Shown: positions 18,717 through 30,800 of the stretch, in pieces
Layout: each line of letters starts with the position of its first letter
How positions within the stretch are numbered: position 1 is the first letter of the stretch
DNA from: Mycolicibacterium holsaticum DSM 44478 = JCM 12374
GTDB taxonomy: Bacteria > Actinomycetota > Actinomycetes > Mycobacteriales > Mycobacteriaceae
Assembly: GCF_019645835.1 (NCBI RefSeq)
Contig: NZ_CP080998.1
Coordinates: forward strand, 310,001-374,000
Direction of reading: 5' to 3'
DNA: 64,000 nucleotides
Program-made: the position numbers and the translations under genes
The notes under the pieces: model-generated
What the model was told of the DNA's origin: nothing
The model's input: the letters and a program-made list of their open reading frames with translations, nothing else
The model's database searches: none

Positions 18717-20766
18717 GCAGGCCGGCCTGACGGCTGCGCGCCTGGTGGCGCGCGGGCCGCGGTTTGCCTACGACAAGACCGTTCGCATCAGCCTGTGGGC
18801 CAGCGTCCTAGTGGTCGCGGCCCTGTTCACCTGGGGTGCATGGGAGCGCCGCTGGATCGCCGACGACGGCCTGATCGTGTTGCGCACGGTGCGGAACTTA
18901 TTGGCAGGCAACGGCCCGGTGTTCAACGCCGGCGAGCGGGTCGAGGCCAACACGTCGACGCTGTGGACGTACCTGGTCTATTTCGGCAGCGTGATCGGCG
19001 GTCCGGTGCGGCTGGAGTATGTGGTGCTGGCGCTGGCGCTCACGCTCAGCGTGGCCGGCGTGGTGCTGGCGATGCTGGGCGCCGGCCGCCTGTACGCGCC
19101 GAGCCTGCAGGGCAGGCGCGCGTTGATGCTGCCCGCGGGTGTGCTCGTCTACATCGCGGTGCCACCCGCCCGCGACTTCGCCACCTCGGGACTTGAGAAC
19201 GGTTTGGTGCTGGCCTATCTGGGCCTGCTGTGGTGGATGATGGTGTGCTGGTCGCAGGCGTTTCATGCCAACCGTCCCGCGCGGCGACCGGGACCGCGCG
19301 ACGGTGCGCCGAGCATTCGCAGACAACCGCTCGGCGCCTCGGCCGGCCCGCAGGAGCGGCACGCGGTCAGCGGGTTCTTCGACGGCGCACTGGCTTTCGT
19401 TGCCGGCATGAGCGTGCTGGTGCGCCCGGAGTTGGCGCTGATCGGCGGCGGCGCGCTGGTGATGATGCTCATCGCCGCCCGCGACTGGCGCCGCCGCGGG
19501 CTGATCGTGCTCGCGGGCGGCCTCGTGCCGGTGCTGTACCAGATCTTCCGCATGGGCTACTACGCGCTGCTGTTTCCGGGTACCGCGGTGGCCAAAGAGG
19601 CCTCGGGTTCGAAATGGGCGCAAGGCTTTACCTACCTGGCCAACTTCAACCAGCCCTACCTGCTGTGGGCGCCCGCGATCCTGCTCGCCGGGCTGGCGGC
19701 GGTGGTACTGGTGACCCGTGGGCGGCCGTGGTGGACGCACCGGGCCGCCGCGCCCGGCTACGGATGGCTGGCGCGGATGGTGCAGAGCCCCGCCGCGGTG
19801 GTGATCTTCTTCATCGCCAGCGGGCTTCTGCAGGCGCTGTACTGGATCCGGCAGGGCGGTGACTTCATGCACGGCCGGGTGCTGCTGGCGCCGATGTTCT
19901 GCATGCTGCTGCCGATCGCGGTGATTCCGATCGTGTTGCCCGACACCACTCGGATGGCCCGCGGCGCAGGGTATCTGTTCGTCGGCGCCACCAGCGTGCT
20001 GTGGCTCGCGGTGGCGGGTTGGGCGTTGTGGGCGGCGAACTCCAGCGGGCTGGGCGCCGACGCCACCCGGGTCACCTACTCCGGCATCGTCGACGAGCGG
20101 CGGTTCTACAGCCAGGCCACCGGTCACGCGCACCCGCTCACCGCGGCCGACTATCTGGACTATCCGCGGATGCGCGCGGTGCTGCGGGCGCTCAACGACA
20201 CGCCCGACGGCGCGCTGCTGCTGCCGGCGGGCAACTACGACCAGTGGGATGTGGTGCCCGCGATACCGCCGCCGCCCGACGCCCCGCCCGAGGTGAAGAA
20301 CCAAAAGGGGCCACATACGGTCTTTTTCACCAACCTGGGCATGCTCGGCATGAACGTCGGCCTGGATGTGCGCGTCATCGACCAGATCGGTCTGGCGAAT
20401 CCGTTGGCCGCACACTCCGACCGGCTCGAGGACGGCCGCATCGGCCACGACAAGAACCTCTTCCCGGATTGGGCAGTGGCCGAGGGTCCGTTCCTTAAGA
20501 CATCGCCGTGGATTCCGAGCTACCTCGACGAGGACTGGGTCGCCCAGGCCGAGGCCGCACTGGAATGTCCGGCGACCGAAGCGATGCTGAACTCGGTGCG
20601 CGCGCCGATGGGACCGCGGCGGTTCTTGTCGAACCTGGTGCACGCCTACCAGTTCACCCAGTACCGGATCGACCGGGTGCCGCGCTACGAACTGATTCGG
20701 TGTGGTTTGGAGGTGCCCGAATCCACGGTGCCCCCCTACACCGGCATGCCGGCGACCGGGCCCTAG
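18694..20766 (+). CDS. aftB: Terminal beta-(1->2)-arabinofuranosyltransferase AftB
   Basis: A 690-residue GT-C type membrane glycosyltransferase (CAZy GT89) that adds the terminal beta-1,2 arabinofuranose residues of arabinan, the sites that receive mycolates. A first membrane helix (RISLWASVLVVAALFTWGAW) is followed by the extracytoplasmic catalytic aspartate region RRWIADDGLIVLRTVRNLL. About ten further hydrophobic helices run to residue 450, and a soluble C-terminal domain follows. The GTG at 18694 lies inside the end of ubiA (23-base overlap); a start further downstream near the first helix is possible. A hydrophilic loop around residues 190-225 (GPRDGAPSIRRQPL) looks like an insertion. 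Confidence 0.94.
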   Translation: MPQSSSVEQAGLTAARLVARGPRFAYDKTVRISLWASVLVVAALFTWGAWERRWIADDGLIVLRTVRNLLAGNGPVFNAGERVEANTSTLWTYLVYFGSVIGGPVRLEYVVLALALTLSVAGVVLAMLGAGRLYAPSLQGRRALMLPAGVLVYIAVPPARDFATSGLENGLVLAYLGLLWWMMVCWSQAFHANRPARRPGPRDGAPSIRRQPLGASAGPQERHAVSGFFDGALAFVAGMSVLVRPELALIGGGALVMMLIAARDWRRRGLIVLAGGLVPVLYQIFRMGYYALLFPGTAVAKEASGSKWAQGFTYLANFNQPYLLWAPAILLAGLAAVVLVTRGRPWWTHRAAAPGYGWLARMVQSPAAVVIFFIASGLLQALYWIRQGGDFMHGRVLLAPMFCMLLPIAVIPIVLPDTTRMARGAGYLFVGATSVLWLAVAGWALWAANSSGLGADATRVTYSGIVDERRFYSQATGHAHPLTAADYLDYPRMRAVLRALNDTPDGALLLPAGNYDQWDVVPAIPPPPDAPPEVKNQKGPHTVFFTNLGMLGMNVGLDVRVIDQIGLANPLAAHSDRLEDGRIGHDKNLFPDWAVAEGPFLKTSPWIPSYLDEDWVAQAEAALECPATEAMLNSVRAPMGPRRFLSNLVHAYQFTQYRIDRVPRYELIRCGLEVPESTVPPYTGMPATGP

Positions 20767-20817
20767 CCGCGCCGATCGGAGACGCCCGGTAACACCGCAG
20801 CCCGGTTTCGGCGATAA

Positions 20818-23118
<2,301 letters not shown>

Positions 23119-23143
23119 CGCGGCCGTTTCACGACACCTCGCC

Positions 23144-23177
23144 GACGGCGGCGATCCCTCACGGGGTCGCCGCCGTC
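23144..23177 (+). terminator. Hairpin terminator after fbpA
   Basis: A 15-bp stem (GACGGCGGCGATCCC with GGGGTCGCCGCCGTC, one G-U pair) and a 4-base TCAC loop lie 25 bases after the fbpA stop. It is one of the strongest hairpins in the window. No U-run follows. Confidence 0.8.
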
Positions 23178-23260
23178 AGCCATTTCGGGAGGTTCCAGCC
23201 TGCCGGTGTGATTGACTACCTCGCGCGGGGACATCAGACGAACGTGAGGTGGCGTAGTTG

Positions 23261-24148
23261 ATGCGTGCTTTGATCCGAGGAATTCTGACGGCGGCGCTGA
23301 TGATGGGCATGTGGACCGCCGGAACGTCCATGGCGCCCGACGCCAGGGCCGATGTCGAGATGCTGATGGTGCCGTCGGGCGCGATGGGCCGCGACATCCC
23401 GGTCTCGTTCCTGGCAGGCGGCCCGCACGCCGTCGTGCTGCTCGACGCCTTCAACGCTGCACCCGACGTCAGCAACTGGGTGACCGCAGGCAACGCGATG
23501 GGCACCCTCGCCGGTAAAGGCATCTCGGTGGTCGCTCCCGCCGGCGGGGCGTGGAGCATGTACACCAACTGGGAGCTGGACGGCAGCAAGCAGTGGGAGA
23601 CGTTCCTGGCCGATGAGCTGCCGAACTGGCTGGCCGCCAACAAGGGCCTTGCGCCCGGCGGGCACGGCATCGTCGGCGCCGCGCAAGGCGGCTACGGCGC
23701 GATGGCGATGGCCACGTTCCATCCGAACCGCTACCGCTTCGCCGGTTCGCTGTCGGGCTTTCTGACCCCCGAACGGACCGGGGTCGACGGCGCGATCACC
23801 GCGGGCCTGGCCCAGTACGGCGGCGTCGAAACCCGCAATATGTGGGGCCTGCCACAATTGGGTCGCTGGAAGTGGCATTCGCCCAACGTGCACGTGCAAC
23901 TGCTCGCCGACAACAACACCCGGCTGTGGGTGTTCAGCCCGCCCGCCGGTGGCTGCACCGACCCGGCCGCGATGATTGGCTACTGCGACATCGCCCAGGG
24001 CACCAATCGTGAGTTCTACCAGCACTATCGCGGGGTGGGCGGGAAGAACGGGCACTTCGACTTCCCGACCTCCGGCAACCACGACTGGGGCAACTGGAGC
24101 GCGCAGCTGGCCGCGATGACGGGTGAACTGGTCACCACGATCAAGTAG
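23261..24148 (+). CDS. fbpD: MPT51/FbpD, non-catalytic antigen 85 relative
   Basis: A 295-residue exported protein with the antigen 85 fold. The signal sequence (ALIRGILTAALMMGMWTAG) ends near DARA. The position of the nucleophile serine is changed: GAAQGGYGA near residue 140 instead of GLSMAG. This matches MPT51, which lacks mycolyltransferase activity and is thought to bind carbohydrate or matrix. The His region (NHDWGNWS) is kept. It is somewhat shorter than fbpA because the loop with the disulfide pair is missing. The ATG at 23261 is used, with GAGGTGG upstream; a TTG one codon earlier is possible. Confidence 0.92.
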   Translation: MRALIRGILTAALMMGMWTAGTSMAPDARADVEMLMVPSGAMGRDIPVSFLAGGPHAVVLLDAFNAAPDVSNWVTAGNAMGTLAGKGISVVAPAGGAWSMYTNWELDGSKQWETFLADELPNWLAANKGLAPGGHGIVGAAQGGYGAMAMATFHPNRYRFAGSLSGFLTPERTGVDGAITAGLAQYGGVETRNMWGLPQLGRWKWHSPNVHVQLLADNNTRLWVFSPPAGGCTDPAAMIGYCDIAQGTNREFYQHYRGVGGKNGHFDFPTSGNHDWGNWSAQLAAMTGELVTTIK

Positions 24149-24204
24149 CCGAACCGTTGCCGCGCTGGCCGGGTGGGGCCGGATGCAGCCGGTACCTTGG
24201 AGGA

Positions 24205-24678
24205 GTGCAGCAAGCGGGAACGAGGACGGCGGCGGCAGCGCTGCAGGTGCTACTTGTGATGTCCGCGGCTTTGCTGCTGGCCGGGTGCTCGGGCGACGGT
24301 GTGATCGGGATCGGCCAACCCACCTCGGAGACGGCGACGGTGCACGGCCACGCCGGCGCCGCGGCCCCGGGCCCGCCCGCCGCGGGTGGCAAGTCCAATG
24401 CGCTGGTCGTGACGGACCGGCAACGCGGCTACCTCGACGCGCTCGCGGCCGCAGGCGTCGAACCGTCCAGTGACCTGATGGCGCTGAACATCGGTTCCTA
24501 CGTGTGCCAGGCGCGCGCGGCCAAGCACACCGAGCAGGCGGTGTGGGACATCGTCCATCCGCTGGTGCGCAGCGACGCCGACAGCGACCAACTGTCCGCG
24601 GCGCCGCCGCCATCGGACGCGGATGTCGACGCGACGACCGCCGACTACATTCGCATCGCGACACAACGACTCTGCTAG
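24205..24678 (+). CDS. DUF732-type lipoprotein
   Basis: A 157-residue predicted lipoprotein. A hydrophobic N-terminus ([20 protein letters not shown]) contains a lipobox with the acylated Cys near residue 32. After a Pro/Ala/Gly spacer there is a small helical domain ([39 protein letters not shown] type) with two cysteines, matching the DUF732 family of short exported mycobacterial proteins. The function is unknown. It lies between fbpD and culp6, so a role in envelope lipid handling is possible. The GTG at 24205 is the most likely start, but GGAGGA is unusually close to it; a TTG at 24157 is the upstream alternative. Confidence 0.7.
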   Translation: MQQAGTRTAAAALQVLLVMSAALLLAGCSGDGVIGIGQPTSETATVHGHAGAAAPGPPAAGGKSNALVVTDRQRGYLDALAAAGVEPSSDLMALNIGSYVCQARAAKHTEQAVWDIVHPLVRSDADSDQLSAAPPPSDADVDATTADYIRIATQRLC

Positions 24679-24697
24679 CGGGAGACCCGAGACATTC

Positions 24698-25705
24698 ATG
24701 GCCAAGTCCAATCGGCGGAAACGCCATCGCATCCTCGCGCTCATCGCGGCCGGGGCGATGGCGCTCGTGGTGGTGTTGATCGCGATTCTGGTGTGGGTGT
24801 GGCAGCGCGCACCCGAGACGCCGCCGACCGCCGTCCCGCCCACCTCCGTGCCCCCCGGCGTGGTGCCGCCGACGAAGAAGCCGCGCCCGGAGTTCCAGGA
24901 CGCCAGCTGCCCCGACGTCCAGCTCATCTCGATTCCGGGGACCTGGGAATCCTCACCGCAGATGGACCCGTACAACCCGGCGCAGTTCCCGATGGCGTTG
25001 CTGCTCAACGTCACCAACCCGATCCGGGCACAGTTCGGCGCCGACCGCCTCGAGGTGTACACCGTTCCGTACACCGCGCAGTTCCACAATCCGTTCTCGT
25101 CGGACAACCAGATGTCCTACAACGACAGCCGCGCCGAGGGTTACCACAAGGCGGTGACGGCGATGACCGAGATGACCGAGCGCTGCCCGCTGACCAGCTA
25201 CGTGTTGGTGGGTTTCTCCCAGGGTGCGGTGATCGCCGGTGACATCGCCAGCGACGTCGGCAACGGCCGCGGGCCGGTCGACGAGGATCTGGTGCTGGGC
25301 GTGGCGCTGATCGCCGACGGCCGCCGTCAGACCGGCGTCGGCCAGGACGTCGGGCCCACCCCTGAAGGTGTGGGCGCCGAGATCACGCTGGACGAGATCC
25401 CGCTGCTCAACGAGTTCGGCCTGGATATGACCGGACCCCGGCCCGGCGGATTCGGGCTGCTCAACGACCGCACGTACGAGATCTGCGCGCGCGGCGACCT
25501 GATCTGTTCGGCACCGCAGTCGGCGTTCAACATCACCCAGCTGCCCAAGACGCTGGAGGTGCTGTCCGGTGGGGCCGGCCAGCCGATCCACGCGATGTAC
25601 GCCACCCCGGAATTCTGGAACGTCGACGGGATGCCGTCCACGCAGTGGACCCTGAATTGGGCGCAGAACGTGATCGATAACGCTCCGCACCCGAAACATG
25701 GCTGA
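24698..25705 (+). CDS. culp6: Cutinase-like mycolate-operon lipase Culp6 (Rv3802c-like)
   Basis: A 335-residue cell-wall-associated serine esterase with phospholipase A/thioesterase activity in M. tuberculosis, essential there and linked to mycolate assembly. A basic start ([10 protein letters not shown]) and one membrane helix ([20 protein letters not shown]) anchor it. A Pro-rich linker leads to the alpha/beta-hydrolase domain with the nucleophile in GFSQGAV near residue 174. Cysteines in [22 protein letters not shown] and LICSAP form the expected disulfides. The start is ATG 24698, 19 bases after the DUF732 gene, with GGGAGA upstream. M. tuberculosis has the same order culp6-fadD32-pks13-accD4. 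Confidence 0.95.
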   Translation: MAKSNRRKRHRILALIAAGAMALVVVLIAILVWVWQRAPETPPTAVPPTSVPPGVVPPTKKPRPEFQDASCPDVQLISIPGTWESSPQMDPYNPAQFPMALLLNVTNPIRAQFGADRLEVYTVPYTAQFHNPFSSDNQMSYNDSRAEGYHKAVTAMTEMTERCPLTSYVLVGFSQGAVIAGDIASDVGNGRGPVDEDLVLGVALIADGRRQTGVGQDVGPTPEGVGAEITLDEIPLLNEFGLDMTGPRPGGFGLLNDRTYEICARGDLICSAPQSAFNITQLPKTLEVLSGGAGQPIHAMYATPEFWNVDGMPSTQWTLNWAQNVIDNAPHPKHG

Positions 25706-25722
25706 CCTGTGACCGAACAGAT

Positions 25723-25751
25723 TTGGCGAGTGACCAGCGGTCGCCTAACAT
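25723..25751 (+). promoter_or_regulatory. Candidate SigA-type promoter for fadD32-pks13-accD4
   Basis: TTGGCG (25723-25728) and TAACAT (25746-25751) are separated by 17 bases. The spacer contains an inverted repeat GACC-AGC-GGTC (25732-25742) that could be an operator. The region 25706-25913 is otherwise non-coding; TACGAT at about 25837 is a second possible -10. The leader to the fadD32 ATG would be about 155 bases. Confidence 0.5.
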
Positions 25752-25913
25752 TAAGAAATAACTAAGACCAGCGAGCGTCGGCACGCCCGAACCTGCAGCT
25801 CAGAGCGCCCCACGTGGCGCGGGTCGGTAACCCGCTACGATCTGGGGGTTTGGGGTCGCGCGGGGGGCGTGATCAACGGCGTCGATGCGAGTGGTTCTTG
25901 ACAGGAGTATGAG

Positions 25914-27803
25914 ATGGCTTTCCACAACCCGTTCATCAAAGACGGATTGATCAAGTTCCCGGACAACGGCAGTTTGGTCAAGCACGTCGAACGATGGGCG
26001 AAGGTGCGTGGAGACAAGGTCGCCTACCGCTTCCTGGACTTCTCCACCGAGCGTGACGGCGTCGCACGCGATCTGCACTGGGCCGATTTCGGCGCGCGCA
26101 ACCGCGCGGTGGGCGCACGCCTTCAGCAGGTCACCGAGCCCGGTGACCGGGTCGCCATCCTGTGCCCGCAGAACCTCGAGTACCTGGTGGCGTTCTTCGG
26201 CACGTTGTACTCCGGGCGCATCGCGGTCCCGCTGTTCGACCCCAACGAGCCGGGCCATGTCGGACGGCTGCACGCCGTACTCGACGACTGCCATCCGTCG
26301 GCCATCCTGACCACCACCGACGCCGCCGAAGGGGTGCGCAAGTTCTTCCGCACCCGCCCCGCCAAGGAGCGTCCCCGCGTCATCGCGGTCGACGCGGTGC
26401 CCGACGAAGTCGGCGCCACCTGGGAGCCGGTCGAGGTGGAGCACGACACCATCGCCTACCTGCAGTACACCTCCGGTTCGACGCGCATCCCGACCGGTGT
26501 GCAGATCACGCACCTCAACCTGGCCACCAACGTCGTCCAGGTGATCGAAGCGCTGGACGGCGAGGAGGGCGACCGGGGCGTGTCCTGGCTGCCGTTCTTC
26601 CACGACATGGGGCTGATCACCGTGTTGCTGTCGCCGATGCTCGGCCACTACATCACGTTCATGACCCCGGCCGCGTTCGTGCGGCGCCCCGGCCGCTGGA
26701 TCCGCGAGATGGCCCGCAAGGAGGGGGACACCGGCGGAACCATCTCGGTGGCCCCGAACTTCGCCTTCGACCACGCTGCCGCGCGTGGCGTGCCCAAGGA
26801 CGGCGAGGCGCCGCTGGACCTGTCCAACATCAAGTGCATCCTCAACGGCAGCGAGCCGATCTCCGCGGCCACCGTGCGCCGGTTCAACGAGGCGTTCGGT
26901 CCATTCGGCTTCAAGCCGCAGGCGATCAAGCCGTCCTACGGCCTGGCCGAGGCGACGCTGTTCGTGTCGACCACCCCGATGGATGCCGAGCCCACGATCG
27001 TCCACGTCGACCGCGACGAGTTGAACAACCACCGCTTCGTCCCAGTGCCGGAGGACTCGCCGAAGGCCGTCGCCCAGGCCGGCGCGGGCAAGGTCGGCCT
27101 GGCCGAGTGGGCCGTCATCGTCGACAACGACACCGCCACCGAACTTCCCGACGGGCACATCGGTGAGGTCTGGATCAGCGGCCAGAACATGGGCACCGGG
27201 TACTGGGGTAAAGAAGAGGCCACCCGCGAGACGTTCCAGAACATCTTGAAGTCGCGCACCAACCCCTCACACGCCGAGGGGGCGACCGACGCCGCGACGT
27301 GGGTGCGCACCGGCGACCTCGGCGCCTACCACGATGGCGAGCTCTACATCACCGGGCGGACAAAGGATCTGGTGATCATCGACGGCCGCAACCACTACCC
27401 GCAGGACCTCGAGTACTCGGCGCAGGAAGCGACCAAGGCGCTGCGCACCGGGTTCGTCGCCGCGTTCTCGGTACCGGCGAACCAACTGCCCGACGAGGTG
27501 TTCGAGAACGCGCACGCTGGGCTCAAACGCGATCCCGACGACACTTCCGAACAGCTCGTCATCGTCGGTGAGCGGGCACCGGGTGCGCACAAGCTCGACA
27601 TGGGCCCGATCGCCGACGACATCCGCGCCGCGATCGCCGTCCGCCACGGTGTCACGGTGCGCGACGTGCTGCTGACCGCGGCGGGCGCCATTCCGCGCAC
27701 CTCCAGCGGCAAGATCGGCCGACGCGCCTGCCGCGCCGCGTATCTGGACGGCACCCTGCGCAGCGGCAAGATTGCCAACGCCTTCCCCGACGAAACCGAC
27801 TGA
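25914..27803 (+). CDS. fadD32: Long-chain fatty acyl-AMP ligase FadD32
   Basis: A 629-residue ligase that activates meromycolic acid as an acyl-adenylate and loads it on the N-terminal carrier domain of Pks13. The AMP-binding signature is [11 protein letters not shown] near residue 185. The acyl-adenylate region [10 protein letters not shown] lies near 343. The hinge and C-terminal part contain [24 protein letters not shown] and the Lys-bearing [10 protein letters not shown] near 607. The length equals that of the M. tuberculosis protein to within a few residues. AGGAG lies 9 bases before the ATG. It is 19 bases upstream of pks13. Confidence 0.97.
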   Translation: MAFHNPFIKDGLIKFPDNGSLVKHVERWAKVRGDKVAYRFLDFSTERDGVARDLHWADFGARNRAVGARLQQVTEPGDRVAILCPQNLEYLVAFFGTLYSGRIAVPLFDPNEPGHVGRLHAVLDDCHPSAILTTTDAAEGVRKFFRTRPAKERPRVIAVDAVPDEVGATWEPVEVEHDTIAYLQYTSGSTRIPTGVQITHLNLATNVVQVIEALDGEEGDRGVSWLPFFHDMGLITVLLSPMLGHYITFMTPAAFVRRPGRWIREMARKEGDTGGTISVAPNFAFDHAAARGVPKDGEAPLDLSNIKCILNGSEPISAATVRRFNEAFGPFGFKPQAIKPSYGLAEATLFVSTTPMDAEPTIVHVDRDELNNHRFVPVPEDSPKAVAQAGAGKVGLAEWAVIVDNDTATELPDGHIGEVWISGQNMGTGYWGKEEATRETFQNILKSRTNPSHAEGATDAATWVRTGDLGAYHDGELYITGRTKDLVIIDGRNHYPQDLEYSAQEATKALRTGFVAAFSVPANQLPDEVFENAHAGLKRDPDDTSEQLVIVGERAPGAHKLDMGPIADDIRAAIAVRHGVTVRDVLLTAAGAIPRTSSGKIGRRACRAAYLDGTLRSGKIANAFPDETD

Positions 27804-27822
27804 CGGCTGACTTTCCCTGAAC

Positions 27823-30800
27823 ATGGCTGATACACACGAAGACCCGCAGCCCACGGGCTCCGACGACGCGACACCTGAGATCCAGCCGGCACCCGAGCCG
27901 CTGGAATCCGATGTCGCCGCCGAAGCGGCTCCGAAGGCCGCCCCCAGCACCGACATGACGGTCGGCGAGATGCGCAGCTGGCTGCGTAACTGGATCGCCA
28001 ACGCCACCGGCCAGTCCGCCGACACCATCAACGATTCCACCCCGATGGTGGAGCTGGGGTTGTCCTCGCGCGACGCTGTCGCGATGGCCAGCGACATCGA
28101 GGACCTCACCGGCGTCACGCTGACCGCAACGGTGGCGTTCCGGCATCCGACCATCGAGTCGTTGGCCACGGTGATCGTCGAGGGCGAACCGGAACTCGAG
28201 GTCGCCGACGGTGACGAGGACTGGGCTCGCGATGTCGACGAGGACGTCGCCAACATCGCGATCGTCGGTATCGCCACCCGCTTCCCGGGTGACATGAACA
28301 CCCCGGATCAGACGTGGCAGGCCCTGATCGACGGCCGCGACGCGATCACCGACCTGCCCGAGGGACGCTGGGAGGAGTTCCTCGGCGAGCCGCGCATCGC
28401 CGAACGCGTCGCCAAGGCGCGCACCCGCGGCGGCTACCTCAGCGATATCAAGGGCTTTGACGCCGAGTTCTTCGCGCTGTCGAAGATGGAAGCCGACAAC
28501 ATCGATCCGCAGCAGCGGATGGCGCTCGAATTGACCTGGGAGGCACTGGAACACGCCCGCATTCCGGCGTCGAGCCTGCGCGGGGCGAACGTCGGCGTCT
28601 ACGTGGGCAGCTCGCTGAACGACTACAGCTTCCTGGCGATGTCGGACCCGTCGATCGCGCACCCCTACGCGATCACCGGGACCGCCAGCTCGATCATCGC
28701 CAACCGGGTCTCCTACTTCTACGACTTCCGCGGACCGTCGGTCTCGATCGACACGGCGTGCTCGAGCTCGCTGGTGGCCGCACACCAGGGTGTGCGCGCC
28801 CTGCGGTCGGGCGAGGCCGACGTCGCGATCGTCGGCGGTGTCAACGCGTTGATCACGCCGCTGGTCACCGTCGGCTTCGACGAGGTCGGCGGGGTGCTGG
28901 CGCCCGACGGCCGGATCAAATCGTTCTCCGCCGACGCCGACGGCTACGCCCGCTCCGAGGGCGGCGGCATGCTGGTGCTCAAGCGGCTCGGCGACGCGCG
29001 CCGCGACGGCGACGACATCATCGCCGTCATCGCGGGCAGCGCGGTCAACCACGACGGACGGTCCAACGGTCTGCTCGCGCCCAACCCGGATGCGCAGGCC
29101 GACGTGTTGCGCAAGGCGTACAAGGACGCCGGCATCAACCCCCGCGACGTCGACTACATCGAGGCCCACGGCACCGGCACCATCCTCGGCGACCCGATCG
29201 AGGCCGACGCGCTGGGCCGCGTCGTGGGCAGGGGGCGCACCGCCGACAAGCCCGCACTGCTGGGCGCGGTGAAATCCAATGTCGGACACCTGGAGTCGGC
29301 AGCGGGCGCGGCCAGCCTCGCCAAGATGGCGCTGGCGTTGCGCAACGGCAAGATCCCGCCGTCGATCAACTACGCCGGACCCAACCCCTACATCGACTTC
29401 GACGGCGTGCATTTGAAGGTCGCCGACACCGTCACCGACTGGCCGCGTTACAGCGGGCGCGCGATCACCGGCGTTTCCGGGTTCGGCTTCGGCGGCGCCA
29501 ACGCGCACCTGGTGCTTCGCGAGGTGCTGCCGTCGGATCTTGTTGCGCCAGAACCCAAGCCGGAGCCCGAGCCCGAGAAGCCGGCGGCTTCGGAGGCCAA
29601 CGCCGTCTATGTGGGCGGGGTGCGGATGGACGAGTACGGCGAGTTCGTCGATGAGCCGCTTGCGCGAAGAGAATCAGGCTTCGACGACGATGACGACGAT
29701 GACGACGACGGGCTGGATCGGCCGGTGCACGTCGCCGACGACGAACCCGAGCTGCCCGGGCTGACCGACGAAGCGCTGCGCCTGCTGGCGGTGGCCCGTG
29801 AAGAACTCGAGTCGGGCGAACAGCCGACTCCGGTGGTGCCGCTGGCGGTCTCCGGCTTCCTGACGTCGCGCAAGAAGGCCACCGCCGCTGAGCTGGCGGA
29901 CTGGATCGACAGCCCGGAAGGGCGCGCGTCCTCGCTGGAGTCGATCGGGCGCGCTCTGTCGCGGCGCAACCACGGCCGTTCGCGCGCAGTGGTTCTCGCC
30001 CACGACCACGACGAGGCCGTCAAGGGGCTGCGGGCGGCCGCCGAGGGTAAGCAGAGCCCGATCGTGTTCAGCGCCGACGGCCCGGTCACCAACGGACCGG
30101 TCTGGGTGCTGGCCGGATTCGGTGCGCAGCACCGCAAGATGGCCAAGAGCCTGTACCTGCGCAACGACGTGTTCGCCGACTGGATCAACAAGGTCGACGC
30201 CCACGTGCAGGACGAGCGCGGCTACTCGATCGTCGAGCTGATCCTCGACGATTCGCAGGACTACGGCATCGAGACCACCCAGATCACGATCTTCGCGATC
30301 CAGATCGCGCTCGGCGAGCTGCTCAAGCACCACGGCGCGAAACCCGCTGCGGTGGTGGGCCAGTCACTGGGCGAGGCCGCCGCGGCGTACTTCGCCGGCG
30401 GGCTCTCGCTGGAGGACGCCACCCGCACCATCTGCTCACGCTCGCACCTGATGGGTGAGGGCGAGGCCATGCTGTTCGGCGAGTGGATCCGGTTGATGGC
30501 GCTGGTCGAGTATTCGGCCGAGGAGATCGAGACGGTGTTCAAGGGGGATGAAGCCTTCTCCGATCTGGAGGTGTGCGTCTACGCCGCGCCCACCCAGACG
30601 GTCATCGGCGGGCCGCCCGAGCAGGTGGACGCGATCATCGAACGCGCCGAGTCCGAGGGCAAGTTCGCCCGCAAGTTCCAGACCAAGGGCGCCAGCCACA
30701 CCTCGCAGATGGATCCGCTGCTGGGTGAACTGGCCGCCGAACTGGTCGGTATCGAAGCCCATCCGCTGAGCATCGGCTACTTCTCCACCGTGCACGAGGG

